From Laburnicola sp. R22_1 (lineage: Eukaryota > Ascomycota > Dothideomycetes > Pleosporales > Didymosphaeriaceae), in the NCBI GenBank assembly GCA_014281115.1, contig JACONQ010000003.1, positions 4,154,001 through 4,218,000 of the forward strand: a stretch of 64,000 nt of DNA, written 5' to 3'. Positions within the stretch are counted from its first letter, which is position 1, and each line of letters begins with the position of its first letter. A program made the position numbers and the translations under genes. Shown here in pieces: positions 24,019-33,109 of this stretch. The notes beneath the pieces were generated by a model. That model was given only the letters and a program-made list of their open reading frames with translations. It was not told the origin of the DNA and made no database searches.

Positions 24019-26131
24019 CTGTGTCCGTGCACTCAACGCCCGGATTCAGTCAACGCCCCGCTGAACACCATAGCAGCTTAACTAAAATAAGGCTGCAGAG
24101 CCACACAAAATCGCTATTATTACGAGATTTTGTAGTAGAGTACTATTTTGATGCTTGCGATTCACCTGTGCTACTTATATTTACTTAGAAGCTTAATGTT
24201 GCGGCTGTGCCGCGTGGTCTTGGGTGGAGCTGTTGATGCGGCACCTGAAGCCTCCTAAGTAGTTATAGTATTAACTACGCGTTTCTGACGCTTGTTGCTC
24301 TATATAGATAGCTGCGAGGCCTTTCTCTTACCCTTTTAGGTAGATTGTAGAGCTTTTGCATTGTTGCAAGCTTCTCTCTAGCGAGCACGCTCTACTGCCT
24401 TCTTAGCCTTCTCCTTCTCCTTAGCTACCTTGGCTGCCTCCCTCGCCACACGCTTCTCCTCTGCAATTTTCTCCTTGCATAGCTTAGCTGCCTTCTTCAA
24501 CTCAGCCTTCTCAGCTTTTTGAAGCTTCTGCTCCTTCTCCTCTTGTTCCTTTACAGACTGACGTACGCGAGCCTCCCTAACCTTCCTTGGTGACCAGAAA
24601 ACCGCCCCCCCATAGTACTCTTGACGTTGTTGCAGATCTAGAGGTTTTCCCTTCTTCTTGTGCTTCTTTTTCGTAGTAAGAGCCTCTCTTAACCCAGCAA
24701 TCTCATAGTGAAGTAACTCATTTTGAACTAAGATATGGTGGAGTGAGCGGCTAAGCTTCTGCGCGTCCTTACTACTCTGATCTTCTACTGCGGATCGTAC
24801 AAGGCGGTCTAGTTTACGCCAGTTAGATCCGCTAAGTACTAACGTAGAGCTCTCTCGCGATTCCTGCTCATCTAGGGTAGTGTTAGTGAACCTTTTAAGT
24901 ATAACCTCTAGGTTGAATGGTGATATGCCTGTTGCTTCAAAAGACTTAAGTATCGTCTCCTCCTTAAAAGAGCTCGTCCAGGCCTCCCAGAATAGAGGGA
25001 AGAAGTCCCCTTTCTTAATAGGGAGGAGTCCCTGGCTCTGGTGGAGGTGATCTGATAGCTCCTTTAAGTACGCAGTTAATAGAGGCTTAAATAGAACCAT
25101 ATCAAGTGGCTGAAGGGTGTGGGTTAAATGAGGGGGGAAGATGGCTAGGAGTATCCTATTACGGTCGCAATAGTTGATAAAATCCATAGTAACGTGAGAT
25201 CTATGGCTATTAAGGATGAGTAACCAGTAAGACCGTCGAGCTTTTGCCTTAGTGTAGCGATCAAACACCTATTTAAGCCAGGCAAGGCCGATATTGTTGT
25301 TTGTCCAGCCTAAAGGCGACGAGGAAATGTGTACTAAGTGCTCTTCTGCCTTAATATCCTCTACCTAGCTTAATTGTATAGCCTTGTTAGTAGCCTAATA
25401 GATAAGGCTTAGCGGCAAGGCTAATCTATCAGCGCAAACACACGCTAGGAGGGTAATCCATTTATAAGAGCCATCTTAGAGAGATGCTATAACCTCCTTA
25501 TTCTCCCACATTCGTCTGCTGAACACTCGTTTTGATCGGCTAGTGATACTAATTAAGAAGCCTTTTTCATCCATATTATACGTGTGACAAGGCTCGATGT
25601 CATATTCCTTAATTTTGGCACCTAGGAGATCAAAATATAGGCTGTATTTATCCCCTAAGTCGGCTTGGTGGCGATTGCTGTCCATACCAGCTGCCTATCG
25701 AGAGATCAGATAGATGTTGTGTCGGTTGATGAAGCGAGTAACCCAGCTCTCGCTCACTAGCTCCTTAGCTATTATTGACGCGAAATTTCGTATCATCTCT
25801 TTTGTGGGTGGCAAGTGACGCGCTGTAAGCCCTTCAATGTATTGTACAAGCTCCTGCTCTTGTTGGGGACTGAGTTTCCGTCGGTTAAACCCCGCAGTTG
25901 CACGCGTCGTTTGAATCGCTTGGTGCCTTCGCGACAGCGTACTTCGATCAACGCCATGCTTGCTAGCGATCTTAGTATAAGAGAAAGATTCTTCTGACCT
26001 TAGCGATTCTATTTCTTTAATTGCAGCCTCAATTGAGCTCATATTGGTGGCGTTATGGCGTGTTGAAATTTGGGGTGGTTTGCGTTCAGCGGGGCGTTGA
26101 CTGAATCCGGGCGTTGAGTGCACGGACACAG
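24019..26131 (-). mobile_element. Pogo-type transposon H2, abutting H1
   Basis: A 2113-bp element with about 51-bp inverted repeats beginning CTGTGTCCGTGCACTCAACG. It is flanked by TA at 24017-24018 (shared with H1) and at 26132-26133. The ends contain TCAACGCCC twice, 17 bp apart. The terminal sequences are unrelated to those of H1, although the transposases are close relatives. Confidence 0.92.
24171..26042 (-). pseudogene. Pogo transposase of H2, single frame with few stops
   Basis: A 624-codon frame from ATG 26042 (MSSIEAAI) to TAG 24171. The longest clean piece is 296 codons (24378-25268). The order is an HTH_psq-like domain (SYTKIASKHGVDRSTLSRRH), an HTH_Tnp_Tc5/CENP-B domain (LPPTKEMIRNFASIIAKEL), DDE_1 with NMDEKGFLIS, LLILNSHRSH (Asp to Asn) and LQPLDMVLF (Asp kept), and a long charged Lys/Glu/Ala coiled tail. 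Stops at 25695, 25476 and around 25270-25420 match TGG, CAA or CGA losses. It is less damaged than H1. Confidence 0.9.
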
Positions 26132-26133
26132 TA

Positions 26134-27031
26134 TAGGAGCACTCGCAAACCCAGCAGCCCCAACGTTGTACTCGGCCGCCCGCGTAAATTATCGTCTGAC
26201 GATGAGCAGGCGCTGTACGATGAGCTGTTTCAGAGCGGTTGGATGTATCAGGACGAGATTGTATACTGGCTGTGGATGGAGAGAGGCGTTCAGGTACACC
26301 GATCCACTATTAGTCGACTGTTAAAGGATCGCGACTGGAGCGAGCGAGCCCTACGGCCCATATCAATACTGCGCAACGAGGAGCTCCGTGAGGCTTACCG
26401 GAGAAGTATGAGGCAATTTATCGCCGCCGACTTGGTGTTTCTTGACAAGTCTATTTTCAACGAGAAGACTGGCTGGCGCCACAGGGCGTATGCCCCAATC
26501 GGGTTTACCAATCGATATTTCCAGGACGTACGGCGTGGCAAAACTTGGGCTATTCTCCTAGCGTATACAGTTGACGGTTACCTGCCCTGTACAGGTATAA
26601 AGGAGGGCTATTTCAGCCATAAGGACTTTATTGATTGGATCCGCGATTCGCTGTTGCCCACGCTCCGGGCGGCGTATGGCCAGAAGCCTATGGTTATAAT
26701 ACTCGACAACGTCTCAATTCATACAAACTAGGAGGTGGTGAGAGTTATTAAGGAAGCTGGCCATATTGTTAGATTTCTGCCACCGTATTCGCCTGATTTT
26801 AACCCAATTGAGCTTACCTTTAGAGTCCTAAAGGCCTGGATCCGCCGCAACTACTGCCATGTACAGTGGCGCTTTAACAACTTTGGCGACTTTCTAAGGG
26901 GCGCTATCCGCGAAAGTCGCTGCGATCGGCTCGCGAAAAAGCACTTTAAGCACGCTACCGACGGCGTGTATAGGATAGAGAACCAGGAGCAGCTCTGGGA
27001 GGCACGTAGGGAGATGTGGAGGTGGCAGTAG
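26134..27031 (+). pseudogene. Tc1 (DD34E) transposase of G, 3' part
   Basis: This continues the G transposase after H1 and H2. A GRPRKLS linker is followed by the second HTH (QDEIVYWLWMERGVQVHRSTISR) and the DDE_3-type catalytic domain. FLDKSIFNE gives the first Asp, VIILDNVSIH the second, and PPYSPDFNPIE the final Glu. Thirty-four residues separate the second Asp and the Glu, which is the Tc1 DD34E signature. All three acids are present. One TAG at 26730 splits the frame between them. The gene ends TAG at 27031, and the neighbouring minus-strand gene ends 113 bp further on. Confidence 0.9.
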
Positions 27032-27144
27032 AGCGTAGAGTAGAGCGTAGAGTTGTTAGGATAGACGTTAAACTTGCTAAGGTGAATACTAAGTAAAGTA
27101 GTGACGTAATTACGTAAAGTCCATGCTCTGCAATTATCGTCAAC

Positions 27145-29046
27145 TCAGCCAGTAACCCCACTACCCACAGCGCCCCTACTACCCATACTTACGAACCCTG
27201 CGGCGACAGTAGCTGTCTTACAGTGCTGCTTATACTTCTTCAGGTCATCTCGCAGGTGCCTAACGACTCCATCCTTCAGCTTAAAGCGCTCACTAACCGC
27301 GATTTTATAGAGCTCTCCTCCAACGCTTGACATCTCCTTAAGATCTTTAACAGTCCACTTTTCTAATATCGCCACATCTCGAGCCTGCTCGTAGTCCTCA
27401 CGATTGTCCTCTGGCTGCTAGTTGATTAGCCAGCTGAAAAACTCCCTCACTGTTGCCCTTGTATCCTCCTGGCTACTCACAGGGCTTGAGCTGACAATTG
27501 GGAGGGCGCTGCCTGGCGTACGCGGACGCTGACTTGGCAGAGGTGAGTAGTACTGCTGCAGCTGTTGAAGCTGCGATGGAAGAGCTAGCGGTATAGAGTA
27601 AGCAGGATAACCCATTTGGGGCGCTATAGGTACTACAGGCTGACCAAATCCAACAGTATTTTGCTGTAACTGGACGCTCTCACGCTAGAGCTTAAGCAGC
27701 TCGTGTTTCTCGTCGCGCCAGCGAGCCTTGTCAATAGCTCTCTAGCGCTCCTTCTGGCGCTCACGTCGCTCGTAGTTACGCCAGAAGTCGCCCTTACTAT
27801 TGCTCCTATCGCTCTCCAAGTCGCTATAATAACCGCCACGCCGGGCTTTTAAGCGCTTTTTACCAGCACCTCTCTAACGCTTTAGCTAGTTGCCGCCGCT
27901 AGTAGGGCTCTGCTAGTAGTTAATAAGAGTTATTAGCGGCGCGAGGAGCTTAGCCTGGCCAGCAACGATCGCGTTCGCCTAGGACTTCGAGTTGGCAGCT
28001 CCAATAGCGTAGTGCTTGTGGTTAGACGTTACCCAGCACTAGTTCCTAAAGTTTGTACACTCACTATTGCGACAGAGCTAGTGCTAATGAAGGCTTCTCT
28101 CCTAGTCCTGCGCCGACAATAAGCTCTCTACGCGCTGTATAGCCCTTGACTTGTTAAGGAGCTGCTATTAACAGCGCGTCTGCTTTTCTGGCTGTGGAGT
28201 CACCTCACCCACGTCAGACAATAGGTCGTTAAACAATTGATTACGCTTGAAGGCCTTTTTAAGAGCCTTAGCCTTGACGCGCACCTCAAAGGTAACCTCT
28301 ACAAGCTGGACGCCCGGCGATTTGCTAACCTGGTACTCGATAGCTTTAAAAAGCTTGTCCTCCTCCACCTGGCTAAAGTCGGCCAGCGTTACTAGTATTT
28401 TTCGCGACTTTACGCCCGCTCGAAAAGCCACCGTACGGCTCTCAAAGTCAAACTCACGCCCACTAAGTTAAGCCTCTAGCTGTTCCAGCATATCGTTTAT
28501 AACTTTCTCCGCCATATCGAGCCACCAAAAATAGCGGCCGTGTCTCTCTAGTAGGCGGTGAACAGCGCTCTTGCCGTTAACAATAAGCTTATAGTCTACC
28601 TCCAGGTCAAATTCCGCTCGCGAACCCGGCGACGACGATAAACCAAGTAGTGAAGGGCGGAGAGGCTCACGCGCGCGCGGCGTAGTGGGCGACAACAGCG
28701 GCAGCGTGCTCTCGATGGTGAGGTCAATACGGGGAGGCTCTACTGGTGGCGGCGATGACAAGGGTAGAGCCTGCTGTCTATTTGCAGTGTTCTGCGTACT
28801 AACTGAAGCAAGGGCAGCCCGATTGACTGCTGGGGCACTGTTAGCCCAGCGTCGCGCGCGAGTTATTGGGCCCTTACCGGTACCGCTCGCCAGGCGCCCT
28901 CTAGTACTCCCACTGGGAGCTTTCTTAGGGGCCTTCTTGCTGCTCTTACGGGCTGTACGCGCCTTTGCAGCTGCTCAGTCGCCCTCAGTTTGCTCTCCAG
29001 GCCGTGAGGGGGCCCTACGCACCCTCTATGGGCGATCTCCAGCCAT
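27145..29046 (-). pseudogene. Second gene of element G, 633 codons, function unknown
   Basis: One uninterrupted frame (no indel) runs from ATG 29046, seven bases inside the right inverted repeat edge, to the stop at 27145. It has several premature TAG/TGA codons of RIP type. I do not recognise the protein. Visible are a Lys/Arg-rich N-terminus (KSSKKAPKKAP), a Pro/Ser-rich linker, and an alpha/beta-looking middle part (about 28170-28640; WWLDMAEKVIND, FEVRVKAKALKKAF). A Cys/His/Trp cluster follows (CRNSECTNFRN...HKHY, near 28010-28075), then an Arg/Lys/Glu-rich helix (27690-27830) and a Gln/Pro-rich stretch. The C-terminal helical domain has EKWTVKDLKEMS and VVRHLRDDLKKYK. Its position and orientation suggest it belongs to G; a DNA-binding or accessory transposition role is inference only. 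Confidence 0.75.
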
Positions 29047-29052
29047 TTCGAC

Positions 29053-29253
29053 GGACTACTCCACCAGAAAAAGCGTCAGTATAGCCATATACACGTATTT
29101 GTACAGCCTCACGACTTACTAACAGTTGTTCAACAGTTTATAGGCTGTTATCGACGCGTCACAGTCAAATTTACGATTTGTATGAGGCTCCCCGCGCGCG
29201 CGCAAATTCTCGGATGCCGCCAAGATTTCTACCGATTTTTGCACGCGATAGAT
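29053..29253 (-). repeat. Right terminal inverted repeat of G (201 bp)
   Basis: Reverse complement of 21453-21653. The homology stops at ATCTATCGCG on both sides. Beyond it the left flank reads CCGTGC-TA and the right TTAGCGACC, so the outermost bases are not determined. Confidence 0.92.
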
Positions 29254-29440
29254 TTAGCGACCTTGCCGCAATTTTTTGTCGCAACTAAGCCGAGCCCGAG
29301 TCGTCTAAGCATTCTCCCCATGTACCCGATGGCCAAGACTGATATGTTGTGAACTCGAAGTTTGAGTTGGCACATCAAATGCACGATGGCCGGGCAAGAC
29401 CCGTCTTATAAGCCCTTGTTCTCTTGCCCTACCATGACTA
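29254..29440. other. Short non-coding spacer between G and I
   Basis: GC-balanced DNA with no open frame of note. A single CATCAAATGCACGATGG near 29366 resembles the terminal motif of I. TA at 29439-29440 is the left target of I. Confidence 0.5.
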
Positions 29441-31552
29441 ATCACCAAATGCACGACCCCACCAAATGCACGGTTTTGAAAAAATCCACGTAGTTTATCA
29501 ACGCTCATAACTCCACCAATATTGACGCTATGGAGGCCGCGCTGGCAGCAATCGAAAGCTTGCCAGCAGGCGAAAAGCCTAATTACACCAAAATTGCCAA
29601 ATTATTTGGTGTTGAGCGATTAACTTTATCGCGGCGCGCGCGCGGGATCAATAAAAGCCACATAGAGAGGGCAAATAAGCAGAAATTTCTCAACACTACA
29701 CAAGAAAAAGAGCTTGTAAACTACATATATAAGCTTAATAAGAGAGGCCTGCCTCCTACAAAGCAAATGATCCAAAATTTCGCAACAGAAATAGCCAGAA
29801 AAGAGCTAGGCAAAAACTGGGTTAAGCGCTTTATTGCCCGCAACAATATTGAGCTTATATCGCGATGGACTACTAGTATCGACGCCTGTCGCCACCGCGC
29901 TGATTCTGCTACCAAATACGCCTTATACTTCAAGCTTTTAGGCGACAAAATAACCCAGTACGATATCGACAGTCGCCATATGTACAATATGGATGAAAAA
30001 GGGTTCCTTATTGGAGTGCTCACCAAGATGAAAAGAGTGTTCTCGCGGCAGCTATATAAGCAGGGCCCTCATAAGCAAATGCTCTAGGACGGCAATAGAG
30101 AGTGGGTAACAACAATTGCCTGTATTTGCGCCAACGGCACCTCGCTGACGCCAGCCTTGATTTATTAAGCTACTACGGGCAATATACAAGACTTATAGCT
30201 TCAAGATTTTGATCTGCAACACCACAAGGCCTTTTTTTGCGAGCTCATCAAGTGGGTGGACTAACAATGAGATTGGTTTGGCGTGGCTCAAACAAGTATT
30301 TGATCGCGAGACCAAGGAGAAAGCTCGTAGGGAGTACCGACTACTCATACTTGATGGGCATGGGTCTCATATTACCATGCAATTTATCACGTACTGCGAC
30401 AATAACAAAATACTCCTTACAACCTTCCCGCCACACGCTACCCACACTCTCCAGCCTCTTAATGTGGCGATGTTCAAGCCTCTGAGTACGGCGTATACAA
30501 GAGAGCTCTCAGAGTTTATGTACAACTGCCAGGGCCTCTCAGCAATCACCAAACGCGACTTTTATCAACTCTTTAACGCCTCCTGGCAAAGGGCCTTTTA
30601 AGAAACAATAATACTCAAAGCTTTTAAGTGTACTAGGTTGTCACCTTATAACCCAAACACTATACTTAAGAAATTTATCGCAGAGCACGAGAGCCCTCCC
30701 TCAAGTCGGAGTAGCTCGTTAAACCTCTCTAATTCTGACTGGCGTAAAGTACGGCAAATACTAAAGGACATTGTTGCGAAGGACCACGCTAAGGAGCGTA
30801 AACAGCTGTTGCAAAGTTATCACAAGCTTGAGATCAAAATACAGGATCCTTCAACACCAATACAATAGGCTTAAGCAAGCTTTTATCAATAAGAAGAGGC
30901 GCCGTTAACGTGGCAAGCCTCTCCTACTTAATAAACCTAATAATTGGCATAGTGGCGCCGTATTTTACTCACCTAGCAAAGTTCAGAGGGCCCGCAAGAG
31001 GCAGGACCAAATTGAGACTAATAAAAAGCTTCAACAACAACAACTCTCAGAGGCTCAACACCAAAGGCTTCTCAAAAAGCAGGAGAAACAAGCTCTCAAA
31101 GAGGAGAGAGCTCGCGTACGTTTGGCGGCGCGAGAACTGAAGGCGCAAGCAAAAGAGGCCAAGGCTGCTGAGCGAGCTGAAAAGCTACTCCAAAAGCAGC
31201 TCGAAAAGCAACTCAAAGGTGATATACAATTGTCTAAAAAGGGTAATCGACAGAGCCTCAACCCTCGTACACCAAAAAAACAAGCTCTTGAGAGACCTGA
31301 GGCTACTATTGTTGATCAAGAGCCCACTGGAGAGGGTGCCCTCACCCGCCAGAGCCACGCGCACCCGTACTGTACAGCTCCCACAGCGTTATCGCAAGTA
31401 ATTTATCATTGCGCAATGGTTTTACATGCTCCTACGAGTGCTACTGCAAAAAATCTAGTGATTTTACTATATATTTGGCGTTGTATAGGTTTTGGAGTGT
31501 TGCCCTTGGTGGCGGCAAAAACGTGCATTTGGTGGGTCCGTGCATTTGGTGG
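29441..31552 (+). mobile_element. Pogo-type transposon I
   Basis: About 2.1 kb between TA at 29439-29440 and TA at 31553-31554. The ends are imperfect inverted repeats of about 40 bp built on CACCAAATGCACG, present twice at each end 17 bp apart. The internal gene is a pogo transposase relative of H1 and H2. The outermost one or two bases differ between ends, so boundaries may be off by a few bases. Confidence 0.88.
29530..31401 (+). pseudogene. Pogo transposase of I, frameshifted
   Basis: It starts at ATG 29530 (MEAALAAIES). The order is an HTH_psq-like domain (NYTKIAKLFGVERLTLSRRA), a CENP-B-type HTH (LPPTKQMIQNFATEIARKEL), and DDE_1 with NMDEKGFLIG and an intact LLILDGHGSH, but LQPLNVAMF has Asn for the third Asp. 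Frame changes occur between 30090 and 30210, between 30870 and 31120, and near 31220-31330. The last residues before TAA at 31401 read TRTVQLPQRYRK, matching the end expected from the H elements. Fewer G-to-A stops are present than in H1, but indels make it dead. Confidence 0.88.
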
Positions 31553-31639
31553 TAAAATATGGTATACGGCTGCCAGCCACTCGGCTGGGGTGTGCTTCAA
31601 TGTGAGGGCTTCAACGATTAATGATTTGTTCACGCTCGT

Positions 31640-32232
31640 GGTGTCATCCCCACTACCCGGACGGGGACACAGTCGACTACGATGTAGCCTTCACCATCTG
31701 CGGCATCATCTCCGACAACAGCTAGAGCACCGGCTAGTTCGCGCGCTCGCTCAGCCGGCGGCAGCAACGTGTGTGAGCGAGCTGCGCCGTTGGTCGCCAC
31801 CGATGGCGACATCTTCTACCTTGTCAGCCATTGCACCTGTCAGTCACAGCCACAGTCAATTCGCCATGGCCGCGCACCGCTGACAAGTAACTTTCTGCAG
31901 ACAAATACCCCGTCTACGTCTCGTGGGATCACTGGCGCGTCCCCGAGACCGACGCCGACCGCCCCTCCGCCTTCTCCACCCTCCCTATCGATCCCCCACC
32001 GCCCTCACTCGCAACGGCGGCTATATGGAGGATCTTAAATATTGTCGCGAACTGTATTCGCTGCGAATTTTGCGTTTCCTGCCCCAACAACGATGCTCAG
32101 GTGCCGGACACCATGCCAAACAGCTCAAGACTGCAAGACTGCAAGACGCAGCGGACTCAGACTCGGGTCCCGCCAATCCGCGTTGATTGGAGTGCCCTGC
32201 CCTGGCATTATCCTCCTCGTCGTAGTGTGTAG
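31640..32232 (+). pseudogene. Possible host gene remnant, two coding pieces
   Basis: GC content rises to genic level. One frame reads HPHYPDGDTVDYDVAFTICG (31645-31705) and then meets stops. The same frame opens again after a good 3' splice site (CTGAC branch, TTTCTGCAG near 31900) and reads YPVYVSWDHWRVPETDADRP. It continues with a Cys-rich NCIRCEFCVSC to TAG at 32230-32232. The spacing would suit an intron of about 150 bp that itself lies in damaged sequence. I recognise no family. It may be a real gene whose 5' part was lost when the pogo elements arrived, or chance frames in GC-rich DNA. Confidence 0.3.
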
Positions 32233-32940
32233 TGCTATCCGTTTCGGCGTGCGTGTGGGTGGCGGAAGGGCAGAAGAGATTGGAGACTCTTGATTCTACA
32301 CATTGCTTTCTGGTAAACGCAGCTATATTAGCGCGCATAAGGGAGTCTATAATAATATTATTATATAGTGTATACCTTAGGTATACACTATTATCGTGTC
32401 TTTAGTATAGGGTAACTACAGGGTAGTATGGGGTAGTTGTGCACTTTGCTTATTGAAGATCTTCGTCGTGTTAAGATTCTAACCAAGGTCGAGTCCGCAC
32501 CATACACAGAGAGGAGTAAAACAGGAGGCACTATAACCCAGTAGCTAGCACACAGTGGTGGACTTTGCTTATATGCGTTTAATGGGGTGACTTACGCTAG
32601 GTATGACCTTGGTATATTGGATAGACGGATAAATGAATTTGGTATGCCTGTTTACTAGGTGTACCGTGGTCCATTTGCACTGCAGCACATTCATTACCCT
32701 TAGGCGCAAATAATCGCTCTACATACGGTGCTAGGCTAGAATTCTAAGTGCCAATCGAATTTTCCTTGCGTCTCTCATTTAATAGTCGTTTTCGGTTCTC
32801 TTCTTAGGACAGGGGTGTTAAGAATCGTTTATCTATTAATAGCGGATAGTACATAATCACGTGACAGAAATTCCGTAGTCTAAAGATAGGATTACGGCAC
32901 AGCTTCTTTCCAAAATAGAAACTACCCATGTAGACAAAAA
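32233..32940. other. Intergenic DNA upstream of the F-box gene
   Basis: No open frame is supported. A palindromic TATACCTTAGGTATA lies at about 32371-32385. Composition is intermediate, with scattered CACGTGAC near 32860. Confidence 0.5.
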
Positions 32941-32950
32941 CTATATATAC
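32941..32950 (+). promoter_or_regulatory. TATA-like element of the F-box gene
   Basis: CTATATATAC lies about 165 bp before ATG 33110. A pyrimidine-rich stretch (about 32975-33110) follows, as often found before fungal start codons. Confidence 0.45.
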
Positions 32951-33109
32951 CTGACTCTGCCGCTTGCCCATTGCAATATTCCTATCTTTTTTCCCCTCTT
33001 CTTTTACTACTTTACCTACTACTTCTAAGCTTACTTATGTACTACCTTGGTCGAAGCGCCTCTTCTCTCTATACTTACTACAGTCTACCTTGCTACTTTT
33101 TACTTTCTT

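Larger units (their letters stand above)
21447..29253 (+). mobile_element. Tc1-type transposon G with two genes and 201-bp inverted repeats
   Basis: Near-identical 201-bp inverted repeats lie at 21453-21653 and 29053-29253. Between them are a DD34E transposase gene on the plus strand and a 633-codon gene on the minus strand, with 3' ends about 110 bp apart. Two pogo elements (H1, H2) are nested in the transposase. Without them G is about 3.5 kb, longer than the usual 1.3-2.4 kb Tc1 element. On the left the junction is TA (21445-21446) in F2 and then CCGTGC before the shared repeat. On the right the flank is not F2, so the original right junction has been lost or rearranged. Confidence 0.85.

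Noticed and set aside
28685..29122. 145-codon plus-strand frame as a gene
   Set aside because: It is the antisense shadow of the 633-codon minus-strand frame of element G and runs into the inverted repeat.
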